Below are positions 1-5,642 of a stretch of DNA of 10,060 bases, one piece after another; positions within the stretch are counted from its first letter, which is position 1; every line of letters starts with the position of its first letter. The notes beneath the pieces are model-generated. The model was given only the letters and a program-made list of their open reading frames with translations, was not told the DNA's origin and did no database searches. The position numbers and the translations under genes were made by a program. The stretch covers positions 1-10,060 of the forward strand of contig JAHIYL010000137.1 of NCBI GenBank assembly GCA_018815145.1. The letters are read 5' to 3'. The stretch comes from Nanobdellota archaeon (GTDB taxonomy: Archaea; Nanobdellota; Nanobdellia; Woesearchaeales; GW2011-AR15).

Positions 1-6
1 AAAAAA

Positions 7-14
7 TATATAAA
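7..14 (+). promoter_or_regulatory. TATA box for the winged-helix gene
   Basis: TATATAAA behind an A-run. The expected transcription start, about 25 bases downstream, falls near 36, giving a leader of roughly 34 bases. That fits the Shine-Dalgarno-like GAGGGGATGG at 57-66 before the ATG at 70, so this gene is probably translated from a leadered message, unlike most others here. Confidence 0.6.
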
Positions 15-69
15 GGATAATAGATTTACGAAAAGATATAACGGAACATATGTTTCGAGGGGATGGTTA

Positions 70-339
70 ATGAAAACTTCAAAGATATTCAATGTTTTTC
101 TCCGGGAGAAACCTGCACTTATGCTCGTAAGTCTTCTAAATAAAAATCAAGATATGTATGCAAGCAGCCTTGCAAAAAAAGTGGACTGCACATATTCTCA
201 TGTTGTAAAGATTCTCCAGGAGATGCAAAGGGCAAACCTGATCGGGTTTGAGAAACAAGGTCGATTAAAGGTCTTGACACTCACTAAGAAAGGTGAGGAT
301 GTTGCTAAGAACATCGACAATATCAGAATGAATATTTAG
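70..339 (+). CDS. small winged-helix DNA-binding protein (MarR/ArsR-like fold)
   Basis: A compact 89-residue single-domain regulator. Residues about 15-40 form the first helices. A helix-turn-helix follows, with the recognition helix around residues 40-56 (CTYSHVVKILQEMQRANLI), and then a beta-wing with GRLKVLTLTKKG at about 64-75. This arrangement is typical of archaeal winged-helix transcription factors that bind DNA as dimers. There is no visible ligand domain, metal site or membrane segment, so what it senses cannot be told. The ATG at 70 is chosen because GAGGGG lies at a suitable distance; an ATG at 63 is in another frame. The prepilin peptidase gene starts 73 bases downstream but has its own TATA-like box, so co-transcription is not required. 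Its target is unknown; self-regulation or control of the neighbouring gene are simple possibilities. Confidence 0.8.
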   Translation: MKTSKIFNVFLREKPALMLVSLLNKNQDMYASSLAKKVDCTYSHVVKILQEMQRANLIGFEKQGRLKVLTLTKKGEDVAKNIDNIRMNI

Positions 340-382
340 TTCTTGAGTGTTTTATGAATTCATATTCTGTTTATACATTAAC

Positions 383-390
383 TTTAAATA
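383..390 (+). promoter_or_regulatory. TATA box for the prepilin peptidase gene
   Basis: TTTAAATA centred about 26 bases before the ATG at 413, so transcription would begin at or next to the start codon (leaderless). A weak AAGGAT at 403-408 is the only Shine-Dalgarno-like sequence. Confidence 0.5.
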
Positions 391-412
391 CAACCTAACT
401 CAAGGATAGAAT

Positions 413-1252
413 ATGATTGTAACCTGGATTGCTGGTTTGATTGGGTTGTTGATTGGTACTTATACTGATCTAAAGACGCGAGAGGTTCCAGATTGGCTGA
501 ACTTTTCACTCATATCACTGGGTATTGGTATTAATCTGATATATTCACTTGTGTTCTGGTCATATGATTACATATTCTATTCTATGGTTGGATTTGTATT
601 CTGTCTTGGCCTTGGATTCCTGATGTATTATGGAGGCCAATGGGGCGGCGGAGATAGCAAGCTTATTATGGGAATAGGTGCTTTGATAGGCTTGAATCCC
701 TTGACCATAACCCTTCTTAATCTGCCTTTTGTATTCCAATTTGTAATCAACCTGATACTTGTTGGTGCTGCATATGGTTTCATATGGACGGGAGTTATAG
801 CAATCAAGAACTGGAAGATATTCTATCCTTATTTCAAGAAACACATAAGGATGCATCACGGATTCAGGGTTGCAGCATGGTGCATTGCAATATTCGGAGT
901 AGTGTTTAAGTTGTTTTTTGGAGGAACCTTGATGGTGTTCTTGCTTTGCGCAGCAGTGTTTTTCATGTTCTATATCTGGATATCTGTAAGAGTTGTAGAG
1001 AGGAACTGCATGATAAAAAAAGTGAATCCGAGCAAACTTACAGAAGGCGACTGGATATTCAAAGATGTCGTGGTCAAGGGAAAGACCTTGGTAGCACGTC
1101 AAAGCCTGGGATTGACACTGCAACAGCTGGAAATAATCAAAAAAGCCAAAGTACCATTTGTCTGGATAAGAGAAGGAGTACCCTTTGTTCCCAGTTTCTT
1201 GTTGTCATTTTTGGTAACTACATTGTTTCCTGGGTGGTTTATGCCGTTTTAG
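413..1252 (+). CDS. archaeal prepilin/pre-archaellin peptidase (A24 family aspartic membrane protease)
   Basis: Removes the short basic signal peptide of type IV pilin-like precursors (archaellins, adhesion pilins) at the cytoplasmic face of the membrane. Both catalytic aspartates of the A24/GxGD family are visible: D19 in TDLKTREVPDWL after the first membrane helix, and D81 in the GGGDSKL motif. About seven or eight hydrophobic segments can be seen (roughly 1-16, 29-49, 53-73, 85-100, 105-127, 152-168, 170-192 and a C-terminal one at 260-276). Residues about 195-255 form a soluble domain (LTEGDWIFKDVVVKGKTL...) like the archaeal A24 C-terminal extension (Arc_PepC/Arc_PepC_II type), so at 279 residues it is longer than minimal FlaK/PibD enzymes. 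No pilin genes are in the window, so the substrate is unknown. The 3' end overlaps the convergent vapC by 4 bases. Confidence 0.9.
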   Translation: MIVTWIAGLIGLLIGTYTDLKTREVPDWLNFSLISLGIGINLIYSLVFWSYDYIFYSMVGFVFCLGLGFLMYYGGQWGGGDSKLIMGIGALIGLNPLTITLLNLPFVFQFVINLILVGAAYGFIWTGVIAIKNWKIFYPYFKKHIRMHHGFRVAAWCIAIFGVVFKLFFGGTLMVFLLCAAVFFMFYIWISVRVVERNCMIKKVNPSKLTEGDWIFKDVVVKGKTLVARQSLGLTLQQLEIIKKAKVPFVWIREGVPFVPSFLLSFLVTTLFPGWFMPF

Positions 1253-1644
1253 TATGTGATTACTTTTAATTCCTTTATTCTTGAGAAATGTTTTTTATTC
1301 CTTGTGACTAATTTATTACAACCATTAGTTATAAGAGTGCAAGCAATCATGCAATCCTCATTTGCTAATGTAGATCCAACTTTAACAAGTTCTGCTCCAA
1401 ATTTTGCTGAAACGACAGCTGCATGGCTATCAAATTGAAAAATATGCAGATTATTGAAGAAATCCCTTGTTTTTTGCTCATCCCTCTTGCCAATTATATG
1501 TTTAAGATACACTCCTGAGAAAGCTTCGTGCACATTAATTGTTGTGCTGACCAGTTTGTCATGTTCAATCTCTTCATATTTCTTTATTGCAGTCTTATTG
1601 TTTTTTAGTAAGTCCACAATAAAATCCGTATCCAGACCTATCAT
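1249..1644 (-). CDS. vapC: VapC-type PIN-domain ribonuclease toxin
   Basis: Toxin of a type II toxin-antitoxin pair; VapC proteins are Mg-dependent endoribonucleases that cut tRNA or rRNA at defined sites. The 131 residues match a single PIN domain. The acidic pocket is visible as D5 (MIGLDTDF), E40 (NVHEAF) and D97 (NEDCMIA). The C-terminal signature VTRNKKHFSRI has N116 where many family members have Asp, a common variation. The ATG overlaps the vapB stop codon in an ATGA, and GGTGAAG just upstream can serve as ribosome binding site, so translation is coupled to the antitoxin. The stop codon overlaps that of the convergent prepilin peptidase gene. The RNA target cannot be read from sequence; the nearby tRNA-Val gene is not evidence of a target. 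Confidence 0.92.
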   Translation of the reverse strand: MIGLDTDFIVDLLKNNKTAIKKYEEIEHDKLVSTTINVHEAFSGVYLKHIIGKRDEQKTRDFFNNLHIFQFDSHAAVVSAKFGAELVKVGSTLANEDCMIACTLITNGCNKLVTRNKKHFSRIKELKVITY

Positions 1645-1877
1645 AAATTCTTCACCTTTTTTAAGAAAGCCTTATGACTCTGTTTCCGATTATCGTAGAT
1701 AGTTTTTTTTATTTTTTCAGCTTCTTCGTCACTAATATCCCATGCTCCAAAAAACCTACTAATATCCTTTTTAGGTGTAATTCTTCTAATTACATCAGAA
1801 AAACTTTCTTCAGGTAGTTTATTGCTAGCTAAAATCTTGTATGCATCTTCCATAATAGTAATGGTTTTTGTTGCCAT
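1641..1877 (-). CDS. vapB: VapB antitoxin, DUF217 family
   Basis: Antitoxin partner of the downstream PIN toxin. The N-terminal part (TITIMEDAYKIL, then SFSDVIRRI by residue about 33) is the DNA-binding and dimerisation region typical of the archaeal DUF217/COG1753 VapB family. The C-terminal half (residues about 45-78: AWDISDEEAEKIKKTIYDN...) is charged and helical, as expected for the segment that wraps the toxin. The length of 78 residues is normal. Gene order antitoxin-toxin with a 4-base overlap is standard. Its start codon lies inside one arm of an inverted repeat (1876-1903), so the VapBC complex would be expected to repress its own promoter. Confidence 0.9.
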   Translation of the reverse strand: MATKTITIMEDAYKILASNKLPEESFSDVIRRITPKKDISRFFGAWDISDEEAEKIKKTIYDNRKQSHKAFLKKVKNL

Positions 1878-1903
1878 ACACGTATGTGTATGTGTACGTG
1901 TAT
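1876..1903 (-). promoter_or_regulatory. candidate vapBC operator (inverted repeat over the start codon)
   Basis: On the plus strand, ATACACGTA (1876-1884) and TACGTGTAT (1895-1903) are perfect 9-bp inverted arms separated by 10 bases, with centres 19 bp apart, close to two helical turns. The proximal arm includes the vapB start codon and the distal arm touches the TATA tract. That geometry suits autorepression by a VapBC complex. The wider stretch 1875-1909 is an unbroken pyrimidine-purine alternation of 35 bases. Confidence 0.55.
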
Positions 1904-1915
1904 ATATATTTTTTG
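1902..1915 (-). promoter_or_regulatory. TATA box for vapBC
   Basis: Read on the minus strand this is an A-run followed by TATATATA. Transcription would start about 25 bases downstream, near 1880, leaving only a few bases before the vapB ATG at 1877. The mRNA should therefore be leaderless or nearly so, consistent with no Shine-Dalgarno sequence. Confidence 0.55.
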
Positions 1916-1946
1916 GTTTAGTTGCGTATGAATTCGACTAGTAAAG

Positions 1947-1954
1947 TATATAAA
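1947..1954 (+). promoter_or_regulatory. TATA box for tRNA-Val
   Basis: TATATAAA centred about 30 bases before the first base of the tRNA, which fits transcription beginning a few bases upstream of the mature 5' end. It diverges from the vapBC promoter within a gap of about 100 bases. Confidence 0.6.
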
Positions 1955-2000
1955 TGACTTTTAAATTCATAGCACTCAATGGGCTTGTGGTCTAGTGGCT

Positions 2001-2048
2001 ATGCGCGCCAAAGAGCTTTGTCGGCATGTTTGGCGCTGCGCACCACAC
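2001..2048 (+). other. archaeal tRNA intron 1: 48 bases in the D-loop (non-canonical site)
   Basis: ATG before the insertion (2001-2003) recurs at 2049-2051, so the boundary could slide by up to 3 bases; the fold fixes it. Central helix: GTGG (1995-1998) with CCAC (2043-2046), 4 bp. Each strand then has a 3-base bulge on its 3' side, CT|A (1999-2001) and AC|A (2047-2049). Cutting after the second bulge base gives exactly 2001-2048. The intron interior pairs TGCGC (2002-2006) with GCGCA (2038-2042) and GCCAAA (2007-2012) with TTTGGC (2029-2034). This is the substrate shape of the archaeal splicing endonuclease. The insertion lies just before A21 of the D-loop. Confidence 0.85.
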
Positions 2049-2065
2049 ATGACAGTGCCCTTACA

Positions 2066-2080
2066 TCATAATTGGAAGTA
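2066..2080 (+). other. archaeal tRNA intron 2: 15 bases at canonical position 37/38
   Basis: The anticodon loop CTTACA is interrupted after A37 (2065) and resumes at A38 (2081). The fold is a minimal BHB. The anticodon stem is followed by a 3-base bulge TA|A on the 3' strand. The central helix is CTTA (2060-2063) against GAAG (2075-2078), three pairs plus an A-G mismatch. The other bulge is CA|T (2064-2066). A 2-bp inner stem CA/TG closes a TAAT loop. Fifteen bases is at the short end for archaeal tRNA introns. Confidence 0.82.
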
Positions 2081-2091
2081 AGGCATTGATC

Positions 2092-2120
2092 CCCGGTTCG
2101 AGTCCGGGCAGGCCCATCAT
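2092..2120 (+). repeat. tRNA 3'-end direct repeat, copy 1 (inside tRNA-Val)
   Basis: T-arm, acceptor strand and discriminator base (2092-2116) recur identically 118 bases downstream. With the next four bases the match is 28 of 29; the single difference is T2117 here against C2235 in copy 2, which decides whether CCA is encoded. Confidence 0.9.
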
Positions 2121-2178
2121 TCTATTTCTGTAACTTGTTGCAGATTAGTAATACTCGGAGGTGGATTCTATGATTCGT

Positions 2179-2215
2179 ACCGGGTTCATCAACCGCAGGT
2201 TGATTTAAACCCGGT
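2179..2215 (+). other. strong hairpin next to the orphan tRNA 3' end
   Basis: ACCGGGTT (2179-2186) pairs with AACCCGGT (2208-2215), 8 bp. Inside it ATCAACC (2188-2194) pairs with GGTTGAT (2198-2204), 7 bp, closing a GCA loop. The two helices are separated by one base on one side and three (TTA) on the other. The outer 3' strand covers the first half of the duplicated T-stem, so this hairpin and the T-arm cannot form together. It has no T-run after it, so it is not an obvious terminator. The role is unknown. Confidence 0.7.
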
Positions 2216-2237
2216 TCGAGTCCGGGCAGGCCCACCA
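2210..2237 (+). pseudogene. orphan tRNA 3' end (T-arm, acceptor strand, discriminator, encoded CCA)
   Basis: Bases 2210-2234 are identical to the last 25 bases of tRNA-Val and, unlike the intact gene, are followed directly by CCA (2235-2237). No matching 5' acceptor strand (GGGCTTG or GGGCCTG) is found between 2117 and 2209, so it is not a complete tRNA. Upstream, 2188-2209 has anticodon-arm and variable-loop spacing (5+7+5+5), but the loop CCGCAGG lacks U33, so a decoding tRNA is unlikely. Possible origins are a displaced original 3' end after integration of an element into tRNA-Val, a partial tandem duplication, or a 3' half for trans-splicing. The first two fit better. Confidence 0.75.
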
Positions 2238-2275
2238 TATTTTTCTCGTAAGATATATTTCTCAATATGACAAAA

Positions 2276-2283
2276 TATAAAAA
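2276..2283 (+). promoter_or_regulatory. TATA box for the 685-residue secreted protein
   Basis: TATAAAAA in an A-rich context. Transcription from about 2305 would leave a short leader carrying GAGGG (2309-2313), 6 bases before the ATG at 2320. Confidence 0.5.
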
Positions 2284-2319
2284 CTACCTAACATAGAGGT
2301 ATTTAAAAGAGGGAACTAT

Positions 2320-4377
2320 ATGAAGAAATACTTGTTATTCATGTTTATATTCTTACTACCTAGTGTGAGTGCAGTCATGGATATACAGTGTGAATTCAAG
2401 CTATATGACCTAACATGTGATGAAACTTCAAAGTATTTCGCTGTTGGAGGATTTTATGGTGGAATGTGGGATTCTGGACCTGGATTTGCAAATCGCCACT
2501 ATTTATTCGCTGACGAGCCTATAGTTTCACCTACTAAGCCTTGGGGAGCATTATGCTGTAGATTGTTGGGTGATGATGAGGACAGACTCTTTGCTGAATG
2601 CGAAGAACTGAACCATACAAGTGATCATATCCTCAATATCAATACTACTGGTGATGAAAGAGGATTGATTTCTCCACCAGAATTCCAAGGAGGTAACCCT
2701 TATTGTTTGGCTAGTATAGAGCACAAGGTAGACTGTGAATTTGTGGCTGCAAATCCTGGAGATGAGTGTTCAAATGAATGTGTAACACAAGGATATGAAA
2801 CCTGTCTGGCCACTTTTGATTATGGTCAGAATAAACAAATACAAGAATGCAGTCCGGATATTGGAGTTTTAACTGAAGGAGATACCTGCATGTGTTGCAA
2901 AGTATCTGATTTTGCAAATGTAAGCGAAGGAAGATTTGATCATGTTACTATAACTCCTTTCTGCGAAGGTGGATTAGATGATGAGATTTGTGAAATTGGA
3001 GAGAAGATACAAGCAGAGATATATTACAATCCGATAAATTTTGAGGGGACTGTATGGATATTTGCAAATAATTCTATGGACACGTGCAAGATACAGAAAA
3101 CAGAAGGGGAGATTAGAGGAATGGATTATCCCTGTCCTGGAAACCAAACATGCCTTGCCAACTGGACCATAGATTTTATACCTGAAGATTGTCATTATCA
3201 AGAGGAAGAAGCAACAGATATATTCTTCTATAAGACTGCAGATGAGGCTGCTCCATCGTTTAAGACAAGCGGGAGCCAGAACTTTACATTAGGACCGACT
3301 TATTATCATTCAACTATACTGGAAATAGAGAGCAACGTTACAGATCCGTTATTCCTGAAGTTTGCAGGGTCAGAACCTCCAACAACTCCTGACTATTGGT
3401 ATTATAAGACCAGCAATCGCTATTTTGAATGCGATGAAAAGAGTCAGATGCCTGTTTTTGAACCATATCTTACTGGATGGGGAAGTTGTCTGATGAGACC
3501 TGATACATGGACTATAAAACATATTGAGGTGAATCTTTCTGCAAAGTACTATGTGGGCATTTCAGCAATATTTTTTGACAGTGTTGATGATAGTCTGATA
3601 ATCGAGATAACAGGACCTGAAAATAACAGATGGGAAATACATGATTACCTTAACACATCAACCAATGAAGAGATATGGAATGGGGCAATCCTCGCACAAT
3701 TCACAATACCTGATCCAATTGTACTAGACAATACCAGCACAATAAACATATCAACTACATTTGGAGCTCCAGCAATGTTTTATACAATGATAGATCATAT
3801 TAACTTGAGCACGAATCCTACTGCACCATGGGCAGGAAATACAGAGATGAAGTGTGGGAATTTTACTGATTATAATCGAACAATTGTATTGGGTGCAGCT
3901 TGTAATGTAACAGATCCTCCACAAATAGGTATGTGCGAAAACTCCTATGATTACTGTGTATATGGAGATGAATATGGTAATTCCGAAGGGCCTGAGGAGT
4001 GCTATGAATGGTTAGATATAGTTACTAATGCAAATCAATCGGAGATAGAGTGTGAAGTTGAGCAGACTTGGTGTCCTAGGGGTTTTCAGTACGTGGATGT
4101 ATCTTCTTCCCTAGGGGGTGGAAAGGCATGTGTACCTCAGCCTGCAATGTGTGATTACGGAATGGAGGGGCATGACGAACTAACTTGTGAAGATATTCCT
4201 GATAGTGGGCATCCTGGTTTTATGAATGATGTGTACAGGTGTTTAAATGATTTCTTTGTAGAACCAATTCCAGAGCAAGAATGGCCTCATAATATGGCCT
4301 GTTGCGAATTTATGAGAATACCTGCGGGGGAATCTGATTATTTATTCTTCAACTACGAAGATATTGCGATTTATTGA
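2320..4377 (+). CDS. large secreted cysteine-rich protein of unknown function
   Basis: I do not recognise a named family. The N-terminus is a clear secretory signal (MKK, hydrophobic LLFMFIFLLPSV, likely cleavage after SA at residue 18). The mature chain of about 667 residues holds roughly 35 cysteines, many in pairs or clusters (ALCCRL about 78-81, DTCMCCK, MACCEF near the end), concentrated in the first 290 and last 170 residues; the middle (about 300-480) is cysteine-poor and rich in beta-strand-like aromatic and Ser/Thr sequence. About 18 N-X-S/T sequons point to a glycosylated extracellular protein held by disulfides. No catalytic motif, C-terminal membrane helix or sorting signal is visible, so it may be released or bound to the envelope non-covalently. 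GAGGG at 2309-2313 supports the start. It converges on, and overlaps by 7 bases, the secreted-protein gene on the other strand. Confidence 0.85.
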   Translation: MKKYLLFMFIFLLPSVSAVMDIQCEFKLYDLTCDETSKYFAVGGFYGGMWDSGPGFANRHYLFADEPIVSPTKPWGALCCRLLGDDEDRLFAECEELNHTSDHILNINTTGDERGLISPPEFQGGNPYCLASIEHKVDCEFVAANPGDECSNECVTQGYETCLATFDYGQNKQIQECSPDIGVLTEGDTCMCCKVSDFANVSEGRFDHVTITPFCEGGLDDEICEIGEKIQAEIYYNPINFEGTVWIFANNSMDTCKIQKTEGEIRGMDYPCPGNQTCLANWTIDFIPEDCHYQEEEATDIFFYKTADEAAPSFKTSGSQNFTLGPTYYHSTILEIESNVTDPLFLKFAGSEPPTTPDYWYYKTSNRYFECDEKSQMPVFEPYLTGWGSCLMRPDTWTIKHIEVNLSAKYYVGISAIFFDSVDDSLIIEITGPENNRWEIHDYLNTSTNEEIWNGAILAQFTIPDPIVLDNTSTINISTTFGAPAMFYTMIDHINLSTNPTAPWAGNTEMKCGNFTDYNRTIVLGAACNVTDPPQIGMCENSYDYCVYGDEYGNSEGPEECYEWLDIVTNANQSEIECEVEQTWCPRGFQYVDVSSSLGGGKACVPQPAMCDYGMEGHDELTCEDIPDSGHPGFMNDVYRCLNDFFVEPIPEQEWPHNMACCEFMRIPAGESDYLFFNYEDIAIY

Positions 4378-5534
4378 GATAAATTTGTAGTATACATTGG
4401 TTCTTCAAAATCATTGCCTCCAGCAATAGTTACATCCTGTAAATCGTATTCAATATTCATATATGCAGGATCTTTTTCATCTAGGTCAGGACTTGTATTG
4501 TGGCCTACAGTTGGATAATATGATGTGACTTCCCAACCTCCATTTTGGAAACATCTCCATGATAATTCGTGCCATGTGAACTCATCTCCATAACCTGAAT
4601 TAAGTTCGACAACAGCTCTTACAATGTATCCGTTGTCCTCGAAGTGACTAGTTGATGGCCAACCTGGTGTTTCCCTCAATTTAATATAAGAATCTCCAGT
4701 GACAGATTGATTCCATGGCAAAAAATTGTAGATTACTCCTGTTTCTCCGAATCTCAAAAGTTCCCAAGTCTGTGCGGCGGATACTATTGCATTATATTCT
4801 TCCTGAGGAAATGGGTTGGATTGATCATTTCCAGTTAATACGGGCAATGATCCTGGATGCCATAATGTTGGATCACATTCCTCACTACTGAAGTCATCAA
4901 AATAATCTATAAATTCTTCAGGGTTAACATTTACTTCTTCAGGACCTGTCAGTTCCCTTCCATTTGGAATTGTTTCTGTGAAATAGGGTAATGCTCCATT
5001 GATTGTTGGACTTTGTAATGCTTCTTCTAATGTCAATGGTACTCTTGCACTCCATACTTTTGGAGATTCCCCTCTACTCCACCATCCATCTACATAAAGT
5101 GTGTCTGGGTTCACTGTGAAAGAATCTGGTTGGGTCATACTCATTGTGTATGCTCTTCCGGTTACATCGGTTCTCATGTCTTCTGGAAGTAGAATTCTTT
5201 CAACTCCACCTTGGCAACCTGGTGCGCAACCTATCCCACCAGTGGGTGTTGGAGGTTCTCCATTGCCTCCTTCTGTATAATCAGGCTCTTCAACGCTTGA
5301 CGTTGGTGTGATTGGTAGGACTGCTTCTCCATTACCATTTGTAACAATGTGGAAGATTTGGCCTTCTCTGTTATACCAAATTCCTACGTTTTCCAGTGGT
5401 TGTTGTTTATGATCGACATATCGCCCTGAAATTGCAGGTCCGTCAGCTTTAACAGGTTCGCTACTTCTTGGACTGTATCCTATGGCTAACGCTAAGAATA
5501 ATAGTGCTGTTGTTAGTCTAGGTCTAATCGTCAT
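4371..5534 (-). CDS. secreted protein: carboxypeptidase-regulatory-like domain plus degenerate metzincin-like region
   Basis: The signal peptide is visible at residues 1-30 (hydrophobic TTALLFLALAIGY). Residues about 35-76 (SGRYVDHKQQPLENVGIWYN..., then TNGNGEAVLP) match the small beta-sandwich of carboxypeptidase-regulatory/Cna-B-like domains. A linker with PPTPTGG and C103-x3-C107 follows. From about 245 to 350 the order resembles secreted matrixin-like metalloproteases: SAAQTWELLRFGETGVIYNF, then VVELNSGYG, then WHELSW (H322, E323), then TVGH (H345) and a Met near 359. However, the second zinc histidine of HExxH is W326 and the GxxH continuation is absent, so protease activity is doubtful. 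It could instead be an unrelated surface domain. An almost leaderless mRNA is expected. The promoter lies in copy 1 of the 91-base repeat. Confidence 0.8.
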   Translation of the reverse strand: MTIRPRLTTALLFLALAIGYSPRSSEPVKADGPAISGRYVDHKQQPLENVGIWYNREGQIFHIVTNGNGEAVLPITPTSSVEEPDYTEGGNGEPPTPTGGIGCAPGCQGGVERILLPEDMRTDVTGRAYTMSMTQPDSFTVNPDTLYVDGWWSRGESPKVWSARVPLTLEEALQSPTINGALPYFTETIPNGRELTGPEEVNVNPEEFIDYFDDFSSEECDPTLWHPGSLPVLTGNDQSNPFPQEEYNAIVSAAQTWELLRFGETGVIYNFLPWNQSVTGDSYIKLRETPGWPSTSHFEDNGYIVRAVVELNSGYGDEFTWHELSWRCFQNGGWEVTSYYPTVGHNTSPDLDEKDPAYMNIEYDLQDVTIAGGNDFEEPMYTTNLSQ

Positions 5535-5551
5535 ATTCCCCCTTATACCCT

Positions 5552-5642
5552 TTTCTCATATTTAAATCTTTCGGTTTATTTGTCACTGAAGAGTGGGATT
5601 TTCAATAATTCTGGCTGTATTTGTAGAATTCGTGGAAATTCA
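5552..5642. repeat. 91-base imperfect direct repeat, copy 1
   Basis: Aligns without gaps to 7021-7111 (offset 1469), with 11 mismatches by eye, about 88% identity. It begins at TTTCTCATATTTAAAT and ends at GTGGAAATTCA. It contains the minus-strand TATA box of the 4371-5534 gene, and beyond it, in minus-strand reading, a short open stretch ending in a TAA stop. With copy 2 it brackets the MNT-HEPN genes. Confidence 0.9.
5560..5567 (-). promoter_or_regulatory. TATA box for the 4371-5534 secreted-protein gene
   Basis: On the minus strand, TTTAAATA followed by TGAG, about 29 bases before the ATG at 5534. Transcription would start a few bases before the start codon. A G-run at 5538-5542 lies too close to the ATG to be a good Shine-Dalgarno. 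Confidence 0.5.

Larger units (their letters stand above)
1981..2116 (+). tRNA. tRNA-Val (UAC) interrupted by two introns
   Basis: After removal of introns at 2001-2048 and 2066-2080 the 136-base gene gives an exact 73-base cloverleaf. The acceptor is GGGCTTG (1981-1987) with CAGGCCC (2109-2115), one G-U pair, and discriminator A2116. The D-arm is GTCT-AGTGGCTA-TGAC. The anticodon stem is GTGCC (2055-2059) with GGCAT (2082-2086), the loop is CTTACAA with anticodon TAC (2062-2064), the variable loop has 5 bases (2087-2091), and the T-arm is CCCGG-TTCGAGT-CCGGG (2092-2108). The D-loop and CTTACA loop match archaeal tRNA-Val. CCA is not encoded (TCA follows), so it must be added by the CCA enzyme. 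A second copy of the T-arm and acceptor strand lies at 2210-2234. Confidence 0.93.

Noticed and set aside
560..1123. 187-codon minus-strand open frame antisense to the prepilin peptidase
   Set aside because: It is a shadow of a strongly supported gene; the peptide has erratic composition, no motif and no promoter or ribosome site.
946..1269. 107-codon plus-strand frame overlapping the peptidase C-terminus
   Set aside because: An out-of-frame shadow of the peptidase gene with no recognisable features.
1999..2037. Alternative BHB in the D-loop intron using the TGCGC/GCGCA helix as centre with bulges CTA and GCT
   Set aside because: The bulges lie on the 5' side of each central strand, the wrong polarity for the splicing endonuclease, and cutting there would not give a tRNA.
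2188..2237. A complete tRNA-Cys (anticodon GCA) using the orphan 3' end
   Set aside because: The spacing fits, but U33 is missing, no D-arm or 5' acceptor strand is found, and the same bases form a stronger hairpin.
4540..4575. A frameshift near HELSW that could restore a second zinc histidine
   Set aside because: Shifting the frame gives a CAT codon nearby but soon loses the coherent downstream sequence (TVGH...AYM), so the in-frame reading is more likely correct.
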